A stretch of DNA of 64,000 nt from JAOUEA01 sp038249195 (GTDB lineage Bacteria; Actinomycetota; UBA4738; HRBIN12). Each line of letters begins with the position of its first letter. The first letter of the stretch is position 1. Made by a program: the position numbers and the translations under genes. Shown here in pieces: positions 26,501 to 34,128 of the stretch. The DNA is taken from contig JBBRWM010000002.1 in the NCBI GenBank assembly GCA_038249195.1, positions 62,001 to 126,000 on the forward strand, read 5' to 3'. The notes under the pieces are model-generated. The model made no database searches, was not told the DNA's origin, and worked only from the letters and a program-made list of their open reading frames with translations.

Positions 26501-26761
26501 CGGGAACCCCTCCGCTACTGGGCCGACGTGCTGGCGAGCGGGATCAGCCCGGCGTCGGTCCGCATGATCGCCCTCGCGGGCGGGGCGATCTCGGCCTTCG
26601 AGTATCGACTCGCCCTGGCGTTGGGGGCTCGCGTCGGCGTGATCCGCGGCAGCGGAGACGCCGCCACAGATCTGCTCGTCCGCTCGACGTGGTCGGCGTC
26701 GGGATCGGTCGAGGAGCTCGACCCGAATGTCTGCTCGATCCGGTCTTTTGTCGGCGCGTAG
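23501..26761 (+). CDS. Zinc ribbon, class III nucleotide cyclase, STAND ATPase, repeats and SLOG-like domain
   Basis: 1086 residues. Residues 1-27 form a double-Cys zinc ribbon (CVSCGERN, FCMTC). A class III cyclase (about 28-200) keeps both metal Asp (FADMKGST, KFIGDAVVGVFG), the Lys and GDAVNVAARFEQ, so it should be active on ATP or GTP. An AAA/STAND ATPase follows (about 230-600; GPPGIGKS, LMMVVDDAH), then helical TPR-like repeats (about 610-890). The end (about 907-1080) is a Rossmann domain: VVILAGGSS, VISGGTRQGVSALAG and ISAFEYRLALALGARVGVI. I read it as an LSDAT/SLOG nucleotide-sensor domain. The ATG at 23501 is preferred to a GTG at 23480. Probably a sensor that couples a nucleotide ligand to cNMP output. 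It faces the TIR gene at 27252. Confidence 0.85.
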   Translation: MKTCVSCGERNPDRARFCMTCAEPLGRTFAVDRRKVVTILFADMKGSTQLGDRLEPEALRSIMTRFYATARGILERHGGTVEKFIGDAVVGVFGVPRLHEDDALRAVRAAIDFRDAVEAMNADLIERYGTGVQIRTGVNTGDVVSGDPASGEGFVSGDAVNVAARFEQAAEPGQILIGAATRALVGDRVDVELVEPLTLKGKSEPVPAFRLVAVHEGDTRRRLVAPVLGRDEERAELLRFVQEREEGDPVRVACVLGPPGIGKSRLLEDLRFALEDHARVLFAREVPGGSPLPALIREALEAGDDDMIAPSAVEELLVGREQASVIAGQVAHLLEGDAEAGAAVWAAQQILSKLAEERPLMMVVDDAHLADLDAIEDLHDAVAGATGDITLVLGARPELREDHPSWLETAEQGVRLVELVPLATSAAESIVDRLLGGSVDAGLRSKIVEGAGGNPLFLGETLRMLFEDGAIRRADGGAWEPTVPLEALKIPSTVRAVLAARIDQLPDVERAVLDAGAVLGSAFSIDAVASLTPLVDEEEIRAASDELIRRELVAEIPDRADTLRFRQALLREVVSDLMTREMAATLHEGAADHLERTTSDPRPVSEHLDRALELREELGTTLDPGFVRRTGEALIRAGQDRLAKGDGDGATSALDRAVHVLTLGEAEGLAGSRREAADLAYRLAAWDAVIGLLGTEDTDDPVVAEQLGVALTRSPDDAERLAEGRALLARAVELGAGPDAAAALAGTWKGIDDGRARQLYVQAHDMDPSHPYALGNLLEYEIAASGDLTRVERRTAAIGAAAARCAEQGEAGENLPWAWFDLGKFRLLLGEPLDALTAYATAIGRSVAGFQIATSRASLERLGTSAGEIEGLEDARRLLTLGEAVRFGSEDARAIQDLATPGAWPLAPPVVILAGGSSAAVDEQVRGYADVILSAMKGWDGSVISGGTRQGVSALAGDLGGTGARVVGYLPGSVPDSVAVDDDPRRYSELRRSDGNTFGPREPLRYWADVLASGISPASVRMIALAGGAISAFEYRLALALGARVGVIRGSGDAATDLLVRSTWSASGSVEELDPNVCSIRSFVGA

Positions 26762-26779
26762 CAAGGCCGATCTTCGAAC

Positions 26780-27032
26780 GGCTCAGTTCGCTGCGGCATC
26801 CTCTAAGTGCGTAGCCCGAGGCCACCAGGGCCCCGACCAGCAGTCCACAGTCGATCTCGATGCCCACCACGACCTGGGACGGATCCTCGGCATGGGCAGC
26901 GATCATCTCGTGCAATCTGCCCAGGCCCTCCACACTATCGGGCACCCGGCCCTTGGCGACCACTACTCCCTCGGCGTTCATGACGCAGGCATCGTGAGGA
27001 GCCTCTGCCCAGTCGATCCCAACGAAGATCAA
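26780..27032 (-). pseudogene. 5' fragment of an IS110-family transposase
   Basis: The TTG at 27032, 5 bases after an AGGAGG, starts FVGIDWAEAPHDACVMNAEG, the DEDD-type N-terminus of IS110 transposases with its first catalytic Asp. Similarity continues through VVVGIEIDCGLLVGALVASGY and then stops where the frame runs into the 3' end of the cyclase gene. Only about 80 of roughly 400 residues remain. The 3' part was probably lost by deletion or by insertion next to the cyclase gene. Confidence 0.8.
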
Positions 27033-27165
27033 CGCGTCCTCCTTCCACTCGTCCTGTCGTTCGAGCCTTGGAGGAGTGCGCGGCGCCATGATGGATCAGT
27101 GCTCTGAAGGCACGACATCCCACCAGCCGTCGGGTCCTCGGCGCCCGGCGGGGGCACGATCTAGA

Positions 27166-27187
27166 CCTAGGGCTCCACGGCCCTGGG
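27166..27187. terminator. Hairpin between the cyclase and TIR genes
   Basis: An 8-bp stem (one G-T wobble) with a 6-base loop in the convergent intergenic region. No U tract on either strand, so termination is only likely from position. The 10-base direct repeat ATCAGTGCTC (27096 and 27191) flanks it. Confidence 0.35.
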
Positions 27188-27251
27188 CGTATCAGTGCTC
27201 ACCCGCCGGTGGCTCGGAGAACAGTTTGTTCCTTCGGCTGCTCGGGAGCCA

Positions 27252-29870
27252 TTAGGGCTGGAGGCCGACCGTCGTGATGCCTAGGGGGCCCGCCTGCATC
27301 GCGTATTCCAACGCCTGATCCAGATCCATCAACCGGCCTTCATCACGGAAGACGGCCCAACCATCGCCCGCTCGAGCGCGGGCGGCGGCCAGGTGCAGCA
27401 TGTGGGCGCCGGCATCCGGAGGGGTAGGGAGCACGCCGACGTGAGCTTCGAGCTCGTCGGCAGCTCCCTCGAGTCGGCCGGCACGGGTGTCGTCCCCGTG
27501 CACTGCGGCGACCGCCGCCAGGCCCCTCAGCGCCGAAACCGACAGGGGCAGGCCGCCGAGCCCCCGCAGCACCGGGAGAGCCTCTCGGAAGTGTTCCGAC
27601 GATGCCTCGTACCGCCCCTCGGCCAGCGAAACCCAGCCGAGGTCCAGCAGCGCGATCGACAGGTGGCGCCGATCTCCGCGCGCCGTCGTGATCTCGACGA
27701 CCTCGGAGAGCAACCCTTGCGCACGAGCGACGTCTCCGGCGAGGAACGCCATCTCCGCGAGGTTGCTCATGTAGAGCGCAACGTGGAAGTGGTTCCCGAT
27801 CTCGCGCGCGATCCGGTAGCTTTCCTCGTAGAGGGCCGTGGCCCGCTCGTTGTCGCCGTCCTCTCGGTAGAGCTCGGCGAGGTTGTTCATCGCGATCGCC
27901 GACATCCACCGATCGTCCGCCTCTCGAGCGACCGAGACCGATCGCTCGCTCAACGCTCGCGCTCGTGCCGGATCCTCGGGCAGACATCCGCTGAGGAACG
28001 AGAGGATGAGTGCACTCGTCGTCGGCTCTGCTTCCGTTGAACATCGCAGCGCCGCCTCGAGCAGCTCGCGAGTCTCGTCGGCTCCCTGCTCGCCAGCCAG
28101 CCATCCGGCGCCCGCGAGCGCAAGGGCCGTGGCAACCGATGGAGTTCGATCCACTCCCGCGAGCGACTCGTTCAACCACGCACGTCCTTCGCTGACGTGG
28201 CCACGCATGTACCAGAAGAGCCACAGCGTGGCGGCGAGGTCGAGGGCGGTCGCACGGTCACCCGCGTCCAGAGACCATCGGAGCGCCCCTCGGAAGTTGT
28301 CGTGCTCGGACTCGAGCCGCTCGATCCAGACATCTTGCTCGCTGCCCTTGAGTCCGGGGAGCGCCTCTTTCGCGAGGGCGAGGAAGTGCTCGGCATGCCG
28401 ATGATGCAGCTCGGGGGCCTCGGGAAGCTCGGCGAGCCGCTCGAGCGCGTATTCTTGGATCGTTTCGAGGCTGACGTATCGGGTCTGCCCGCCGGATCGT
28501 TCCACCCGCCGGAGCAGGCTCTTGTCGACGAGGGAGCCCGCGGTCTCGATGTCGGCGCCGCATATCGCTTCGGCGGCATCCAGCGAGCACCCACCGACGA
28601 AGACCGCGAGCCGCGCGAACAGCCGCCGCTCATCCTCCGCCAGTAGGTCGTAGCTCCATGCGATGGTCGCGCGCATGGTCCGCTGGCGCTCCGGCGCATC
28701 GCGCGCCCCGCCGATCAGCATGGGCAGACGGGCGTCGAGACGGGCCAGCACCTCCGTGGGGGAGAGCAACTTGAGGCGTGATGCGGTGAGCTCGATCGCG
28801 AGCGGCAGCCCTTCGAGCCGCGCGCAGATAGCGTCGATCGATGTCCTCGAGGCCGCATCGGGTTCGATATCCGCGCCCGCGGCTCGCGCCCGCTCGAGGA
28901 ACAACGTGACGGCGTCCTCGGTCTCGAGCTCGTAGACCGGGTAGACGTGCTCGGCCCGGATCATCAGCGACTCGCGGCTGGAGACCACCATTTCGATGGC
29001 AGGGCCTGCCACGAGCAGGTCTCCCAACAGCGATGCCGCCTCCGGAAGGAGCTGCTCGACGTTGTCGACGACCAAGAGGACGCGCCGGTTGCGGAGGTGT
29101 CGTTCGATGGTCTGCTGTGGCGTCGAGCCGGGACCCTCCCGCAGGCCAAGGGTCGTCGCGATGGTCGCTGCCACCAGATCGGGATCGCGCAAGGCGGCCA
29201 GTCCGACGAACCAGATTCCCTCCGGGTACCGGTCACTGAGGGTCGTGCCCACCTCGATCGCCAGCCGAGTCTTCCCGGTCCCCCCCGGACCGGTCAGTGT
29301 GACCAACCGAACGTCGTCTCGACCCAGCAGGTCGCGCACGGCCGTGAGCTCCGACGTGCGGCCTACAAACGGGGTCGGCTGCGGCGGCAGATGGGTCGTC
29401 CGGCGATCGGGTCGGATGGAGCGACCCTCGAGGTCGTCGAGCAGCGACTCCAGATCTGCGTGGAACCTCCGGTCCACCAGCTCCGCGGCGTTCAACCGAG
29501 GGAGCGAGACGAGCGTCGGCGGCAGCTCGTCGGGCGCGGGCATCGATGCCCCCCCGACCAGGACGGGGATCGTCCTCAGCCCGCTCCGAAGAGCGGCCTC
29601 GACCTCGAGCCTGACGAAGTCCTTGGGGTTGTCCAGCCGACGGCCGCCGTCCGTGCGTTCCGCCCGCAGCCAACCCGGGCCGATGACGATGAGCGCGGCG
29701 TCGGCCGTCGAAAGCGCTCGATCGATCGCTTCCACGAAATCCTCGCCCGCCCCGATCGTCTCGACGTCGATGAATACGGCGTCGGCGCCGTAGCGAGCCA
29801 CGAGCGCATCGGCCAGGCGACCGGCATGCCCGGCCGCGTCGTCGCGGCGATAGCTGATGAAGACCTTCAT
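27252..29870 (-). CDS. TIR / NB-ARC / TPR protein
   Basis: 872 residues. A TIR domain (about 1-140) starts KVFISYRRDDAAGHAGRLA; FVRLEVEAALRSG holds the Glu that is catalytic in TIR NADases. An AfsR-type NB-ARC ATPase follows (about 165-460) with P-loop GPGGTGKT, Walker B VLLVVDN, GLPLAIEL and a winged-helix region. TPR repeats fill 490-830. This order matches NLR-like innate immune proteins; such bacterial STAND proteins are known from antiphage defence and from regulation. The ATG lies 9 bases after TACGAT with no ribosome site. Convergent with the cyclase-SLOG gene. Whether it hydrolyses NAD cannot be told from sequence. Confidence 0.88.
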   Translation of the reverse strand: MKVFISYRRDDAAGHAGRLADALVARYGADAVFIDVETIGAGEDFVEAIDRALSTADAALIVIGPGWLRAERTDGGRRLDNPKDFVRLEVEAALRSGLRTIPVLVGGASMPAPDELPPTLVSLPRLNAAELVDRRFHADLESLLDDLEGRSIRPDRRTTHLPPQPTPFVGRTSELTAVRDLLGRDDVRLVTLTGPGGTGKTRLAIEVGTTLSDRYPEGIWFVGLAALRDPDLVAATIATTLGLREGPGSTPQQTIERHLRNRRVLLVVDNVEQLLPEAASLLGDLLVAGPAIEMVVSSRESLMIRAEHVYPVYELETEDAVTLFLERARAAGADIEPDAASRTSIDAICARLEGLPLAIELTASRLKLLSPTEVLARLDARLPMLIGGARDAPERQRTMRATIAWSYDLLAEDERRLFARLAVFVGGCSLDAAEAICGADIETAGSLVDKSLLRRVERSGGQTRYVSLETIQEYALERLAELPEAPELHHRHAEHFLALAKEALPGLKGSEQDVWIERLESEHDNFRGALRWSLDAGDRATALDLAATLWLFWYMRGHVSEGRAWLNESLAGVDRTPSVATALALAGAGWLAGEQGADETRELLEAALRCSTEAEPTTSALILSFLSGCLPEDPARARALSERSVSVAREADDRWMSAIAMNNLAELYREDGDNERATALYEESYRIAREIGNHFHVALYMSNLAEMAFLAGDVARAQGLLSEVVEITTARGDRRHLSIALLDLGWVSLAEGRYEASSEHFREALPVLRGLGGLPLSVSALRGLAAVAAVHGDDTRAGRLEGAADELEAHVGVLPTPPDAGAHMLHLAAARARAGDGWAVFRDEGRLMDLDQALEYAMQAGPLGITTVGLQP

Positions 29871-29941
29871 GGTGTTGGCATCGTAGTCGGGGGTGAGCGC
29901 CGCTCCTCAGCCGATCCTTGGACGGCGAGTGGACGGCAGTG

Positions 29942-30445
29942 CTACTCCCGCAACCACCCGCCGCTGAGGATCTTGGCGATGGAAGGAGCGGGGGAGGCTG
30001 TACCCAGACTGGTAGCCGGGCCTCCAGCAAATGTGTCGACCCACGCTCCGCTGGTTGCATCGATCTTGACGTTCCATGTGCTCCCAACGCATCGACGCGC
30101 GACATCCGCACCCGGATAACCCGTCACAGGAGGACAGATATCGCCACCCTGGAATGAGATGACCCACATGGCTTGCTGGTTCCAGCTGACGTAGACGGCA
30201 AGGACGCTCGCGGGATGGACATCCCCCATCTGTTGCCAAGCTCGATCCACTGCTTCGACCTCCGAGATCGGAGGATGCCCTTGGCCGGGGGCGATGGAAC
30301 GACTCATCGTAGAAGCTACGACAGGATGCTTCAGGACCACGCGCCGAGCGCGAGCGGGATGCGAAGGATGCCTTGCGAAGACGGCCGTCCCAACGAGCGG
30401 GACCACAAGGAGGCTGATTCCGATAGCGATGAGCCATCTCTTCAT
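29942..30445 (-). CDS. Secreted protein of unknown function
   Basis: 167 residues from the ATG at 30445, with GGAGG 5 bases upstream. N-terminal signal or anchor helix (WLIAIGISLLVVPLVGTAVF). The outer domain contains ISEVEAVDRAWQQMG, VYVSWNQQAMWVISFQGGD and WNVKIDATSGAWVDTFAG, which recalls PepSY-like or peptidase-propeptide folds. It lies just upstream of the TIR gene on the same strand but has its own ribosome site. The longer frame that extends through the start of ppdK is an antisense shadow. 30446-30604 holds no other readable gene. Confidence 0.6.
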   Translation of the reverse strand: MKRWLIAIGISLLVVPLVGTAVFARHPSHPARARRVVLKHPVVASTMSRSIAPGQGHPPISEVEAVDRAWQQMGDVHPASVLAVYVSWNQQAMWVISFQGGDICPPVTGYPGADVARRCVGSTWNVKIDATSGAWVDTFAGGPATSLGTASPAPSIAKILSGGWLRE

Positions 30446-30604
30446 GTGGGCCTCCAGGTCGGCAATTCGACCCATGAAGGAACACTCACAGGGTAGACCG
30501 TCGAGCATCCCGCCGTCGATCACTTCGAGCCTCGCCTTGCCGAGCGTCGGCGCCCCAGTATCGACGGACCACCTGCCACTCATGGAGCGTCCATCCCCTC
30601 GCCG

Positions 30605-30643
30605 TAGACTGGCGCTCTCGTACCGTTCGATCCGCGCCGGAGG
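30605..30643 (+). promoter_or_regulatory. ppdK -10 hexamer and ribosome binding site
   Basis: TAGACT (30605-30610) and GGAGG (30639-30643) lie about 40 and 6 bases before the GTG at 30650, so this gene, unlike many neighbours, has a leader. Confidence 0.45.
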
Positions 30644-30649
30644 CTTGCC

Positions 30650-33328
30650 GTGACCAAGTACGTCTACGACTTCTCTGAGGGCAACAAGGATATGAAGGAC
30701 CTGCTCGGCGGCAAGGGGGCCAACCTCGCCGAGATGACGAACATGGGGCTGCCGGTCCCGCCCGGGTTCACCATCACCACCGAGGCGTGCCTGAACTTCT
30801 TGGCCAACAAGGGCGCGCCGCCGGAGATGCTGCAGGAGGCCGGGGAGCACCTGGCCCACCTGCAGGAGGCCATGGGCCGGGACCTGGGTGACGCCGACGA
30901 TCCGCTCCTCGTGTCCGTGCGCTCGGGCGCGAAGTTTTCGATGCCCGGCATGATGGACACGGTCCTCAACTTGGGCCTGAACGACGAGTCCGTGAAGGGC
31001 CTGGCCAAGCAGACGGGCGGCGACCTGCGGTTCGCGAACGACGCCTACCGCCGCTTCATCCAGATGTTCGGCAAGATCGTGATGGACGTCCCCGCGGACG
31101 CGTTCGACGAGGCGCTCGACGAGGCGAAGGCGGGCAAGGGCGCCGGCACCCAGGACACCGACCTGGACGTGGACGACCTGGCCGCGTTGATCGAGCGGTA
31201 CCGGGCGATCTACCAGGAGCACACGGGCGAGCCGTTCCCGCAGGATCCGAAGGACCAGCTGCGGCTGGCCATCGACGCCGTGTTCTCCTCGTGGAATGGC
31301 AAGCGGGCCGTGGACTACCGCCGCAAGAACAAGATCTCCGACGACCTGGGGACCGCCGTGAACATCCAGGCCATGGTGTTCGGCAACCGCGGCGACGACT
31401 CCGGCACGGGCGTGGCGTTCACGCGCGACCCGTCCACGGGGGAGAAGGTGCCCTACGGCGACTACCTGTCCAACGCACAGGGCGAGGACGTCGTCGCGGG
31501 GATCCGCAACACGCTGCGCATCGCGGAGCTCGAGCAGCTGGACCCGGCGGCCTACGCGGAGCTGAGGGCGGCCATGGACACGCTCGAAGGCCACTACCGC
31601 GACATGTGCGACATCGAGTTCACGATCGAGACGCGGAAGTTCTGGCTGCTGCAGACGCGCGTGGGCAAGCGCACCGCGCTGGCCGAATGGGTGATCGCGC
31701 ACGAGATGCTCGGGGAGGGGCTGATCGAGCCGGACGAGGCGCTACTGCGCGTGGACGCGAACCGGCTGGAGGAGCTATTCAAGCGGCGGGTCGAGGCCGA
31801 TGGCGCCGACCCGATTGCGAACGGGCTGAACGCGTCGCCCGGCGCGGCCACGGGCAAGGTGGTGTTCAGCGCCGACCAGGCCCAGGAGTGGGCGGGTCGC
31901 GGCGAGCCCGTGATCCTGGTCCGGCGCGAGACCACGCCCGACGACTACCACGGCATGATCGCCTCACAGGGGATCCTCACGAGCGCCGGCGGGACGAACT
32001 CGCACGCGGCGGTGGTGGCGCGAGGCGAGGGCATCCCCGCGGTCTGCGGCGCGGACGCCATCAAGCTGGATCCGGCCGCGAAGGCGTTCACGGCGAACGG
32101 GACCACGGCCAAGGAGGGCGACGTCATCACGATCGACGGGTTCTCGGGCAACGTGTACGTCGGCGAGCTCGCCATGGCGGAGTCCGTGCTGGAGAAGGCT
32201 CGATCGGGCGATGAGGCCGCCCGCGAGGCCGAGATCTGGCGTGCGTTCGAAGCGCTGATGGCGCACGCCGACGAGCGTCGGAGGCTGCGCGTGCGCGCGA
32301 ACGCCGACACGCCCGACCAATCCACGAACGCGCGCGAGCGCGGGGCGGAGGGCATCGGCCTGTGCCGGACCGAGCACATGTTCCTGGGCGAGGAGCGCGT
32401 CCGGTCCGTGCGCCAGATGATCTTCGCGGAGAGGCCAGAGGAGGAGCAGGCCGCCTACGACGTGCTCCTGCCGCTGCAGCGCGAGGACTTCGTCGGCATC
32501 TTCACGGCCATGAGCGGGCTGCCGGTGACGGTGCGGCTGCTGGACCCGCCGCTGCACGAGTTCCTGCCCGATCAGGTCTCGCTCGCGGTGGAGGTAGCGC
32601 TCGCCAGGGAGCGCGGCGAGGACACGGCCGAACGCGAGCGCATCCTGCAGAAGGTGAACGAGCTCCACGAGATGAACCCCATGCTGGGCCTGCGCGGGGT
32701 GCGGCTGGGGATCGTGAAGCCCGGCCTCTACGCGATGCAGGTTCGCGCCATCGTGGAGGCCGCGGTCAGGGTCAAGCAGGACGGTGGGGACCCCCAGGTC
32801 GAGATCATGATCCCGCTGGTGGCCACCGCGCCGGAGCTGGTCCAGATGCGCGCCGAGCTCGAGCCCGTGGCGCGGGAGATCCTCGAGCGCGAGGGCGTGA
32901 CGCTGGAGCATCTCGAGTGGGGGACCATGATCGAGCTGCCGCGCGCGGCGGTGACGGCGGGAGAGATCGCGCGGGGCGCCGACTTCTTCTCGTTCGGGAC
33001 GAACGACCTCACGCAGACCGCGTTCGGGTTCAGCCGCGACGACATCGGCAAGTTCGTGAGCCTCTACGAGGAGCGCAAGCTGGTGCCGGCCAACCCGTTC
33101 GTTACGGTGGATCGCCCCGGCGTTGGGCGGCTGATGGAGATCGCCGTGGCCGATGGGCGGGCCGCCAACCCGGACCTGCACCTGGGGATCTGCGGCGAGC
33201 ACGGCGGCGACCCGGCCAGCGTCGTGTTCTGCGCCGAGCTGGGCCTGGACTACGTGAGCTGCTCACCCTTCCGCGTGGAGACGGCCCGCCTGGCGGCCGG
33301 TCAGGCCGCCGTGGCAGGCCCTGCGTAG
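30650..33328 (+). CDS. ppdK: Pyruvate, phosphate dikinase
   Basis: Interconverts pyruvate, ATP and phosphate with PEP, AMP and pyrophosphate. 892 residues, full length. The nucleotide-binding domain starts GGKGANLAEMTNMGLPVPPGF. The swivelling domain keeps the phospho-His in GGTNSHAAVVARGEGIP. The PEP-binding domain has GIGLCRTEHMF, and its end carries GICGEHGGDP with the catalytic Cys in YVSCSPFRV. A stand-alone gene with its own promoter. In an aerobe it may serve gluconeogenic PEP formation or pyrophosphate-using glycolysis; the sequence does not say which. Confidence 0.97.
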   Translation: MTKYVYDFSEGNKDMKDLLGGKGANLAEMTNMGLPVPPGFTITTEACLNFLANKGAPPEMLQEAGEHLAHLQEAMGRDLGDADDPLLVSVRSGAKFSMPGMMDTVLNLGLNDESVKGLAKQTGGDLRFANDAYRRFIQMFGKIVMDVPADAFDEALDEAKAGKGAGTQDTDLDVDDLAALIERYRAIYQEHTGEPFPQDPKDQLRLAIDAVFSSWNGKRAVDYRRKNKISDDLGTAVNIQAMVFGNRGDDSGTGVAFTRDPSTGEKVPYGDYLSNAQGEDVVAGIRNTLRIAELEQLDPAAYAELRAAMDTLEGHYRDMCDIEFTIETRKFWLLQTRVGKRTALAEWVIAHEMLGEGLIEPDEALLRVDANRLEELFKRRVEADGADPIANGLNASPGAATGKVVFSADQAQEWAGRGEPVILVRRETTPDDYHGMIASQGILTSAGGTNSHAAVVARGEGIPAVCGADAIKLDPAAKAFTANGTTAKEGDVITIDGFSGNVYVGELAMAESVLEKARSGDEAAREAEIWRAFEALMAHADERRRLRVRANADTPDQSTNARERGAEGIGLCRTEHMFLGEERVRSVRQMIFAERPEEEQAAYDVLLPLQREDFVGIFTAMSGLPVTVRLLDPPLHEFLPDQVSLAVEVALARERGEDTAERERILQKVNELHEMNPMLGLRGVRLGIVKPGLYAMQVRAIVEAAVRVKQDGGDPQVEIMIPLVATAPELVQMRAELEPVAREILEREGVTLEHLEWGTMIELPRAAVTAGEIARGADFFSFGTNDLTQTAFGFSRDDIGKFVSLYEERKLVPANPFVTVDRPGVGRLMEIAVADGRAANPDLHLGICGEHGGDPASVVFCAELGLDYVSCSPFRVETARLAAGQAAVAGPA

Positions 33329-33371
33329 CGGGCATCGACGTCCATCGCGGGTGCCGCTCTTTCGAAGGGTG

Positions 33372-33410
33372 ACGCCGGTCACGGAAGCGATGCGCGAACC
33401 GGCGTAGCGT
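33372..33410 (+). promoter_or_regulatory. Inverted repeat and -10 before the M15 peptidase gene
   Basis: ACGCCGGT (33372-33379) and its complement ACCGGCGT (33398-33405) form an 8-bp dyad with an 18-base centre. The right arm ends on the first base of TAGCGT (33405-33410), a -10 candidate, so the dyad spans the -35 to -10 region. It could be an operator or a weak ppdK terminator. AGGAGG lies 7 bases before the ATG at 33451. Confidence 0.4.
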
Positions 33411-33450
33411 CTGACCTCCCCCGCCTCCCCCTGATCGCAGGAGGTGGTGC

Positions 33451-34083
33451 ATGCAGTCGCGGACTGATCCGAAGAAGCCGGTCCCGTGGGTCGGGGGAGG
33501 GGCGGGTGTGGCGCTCGCGTGTGTGATGTGGGCCGGGATCGTGTGGGCGTCCCCCTCAGCTTCGGCCTCGCCGGAGCCCGGATGGGCGCACGATCATTCG
33601 GCCAGGGGGATCCCCCCGCGGCCGTCCGGGTACTCGGAGATGGTTCATACGTTCGGCCCCAAGTGCACCGACCGCTCCCACAGCGCCCGTTCGCTCTGGC
33701 CGTCCCAGAGCAAGCCGTTCACGGCGGGCTACGTCAACTATCACCCGTACATCCAGCGCGACGTCTCGTGGAACGTCCGTGGCCACGTCAGCGACGCCCG
33801 CAAGGACGCCGCACCCTACCCGGGCGTGGGCGCCTACAACTGTCGGCTGATCGCAGGCTCCACTTCATGGTCGGTCCATTCGTGGGGGGCGGCCGTCGAC
33901 ACGAACTGGCAGCGCAACCCGATGGGTCAAGACCACTGGAACGGTCACGGGGCCGACGGCGTGAACTACGGCACGTTCCTGCCCGACGTCTGGCGCGGGG
34001 CGGCGCCGGGGCACCACTTCTTCTGGGGCATCAACTGGTCAAGACCCGACCCCATGCACTTCCAGTACGTCACCAACTACTAG
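33451..34083 (+). CDS. Secreted M15-type peptidase-like protein
   Basis: 210 residues with a signal or anchor helix (about 12-32). The catalytic-like region has SWSVHSWGAAVDTN and, later, DPMHFQYV, matching the SxHxxGxAxD and HxxH-type zinc ligands of M15 peptidases (VanY/D-alanyl-D-alanine carboxypeptidase-like). It probably cuts peptidoglycan stem peptides. It starts a three-gene run of exported proteins with strong AGGAGG sites. The promoter region carries an 8-bp dyad. Confidence 0.82.
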   Translation: MQSRTDPKKPVPWVGGGAGVALACVMWAGIVWASPSASASPEPGWAHDHSARGIPPRPSGYSEMVHTFGPKCTDRSHSARSLWPSQSKPFTAGYVNYHPYIQRDVSWNVRGHVSDARKDAAPYPGVGAYNCRLIAGSTSWSVHSWGAAVDTNWQRNPMGQDHWNGHGADGVNYGTFLPDVWRGAAPGHHFFWGINWSRPDPMHFQYVTNY

Positions 34084-34128
34084 CCGCCGATCAAGAGCCG
34101 CTGTTCCCTTCCCCGATGAGGAGGTCCG

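Noticed and set aside
23501..29870. The pair being a standard Thoeris system
   Set aside because: Thoeris has stand-alone ThsA and ThsB of other layouts; here both proteins are large STAND proteins, so only the domain logic is shared.
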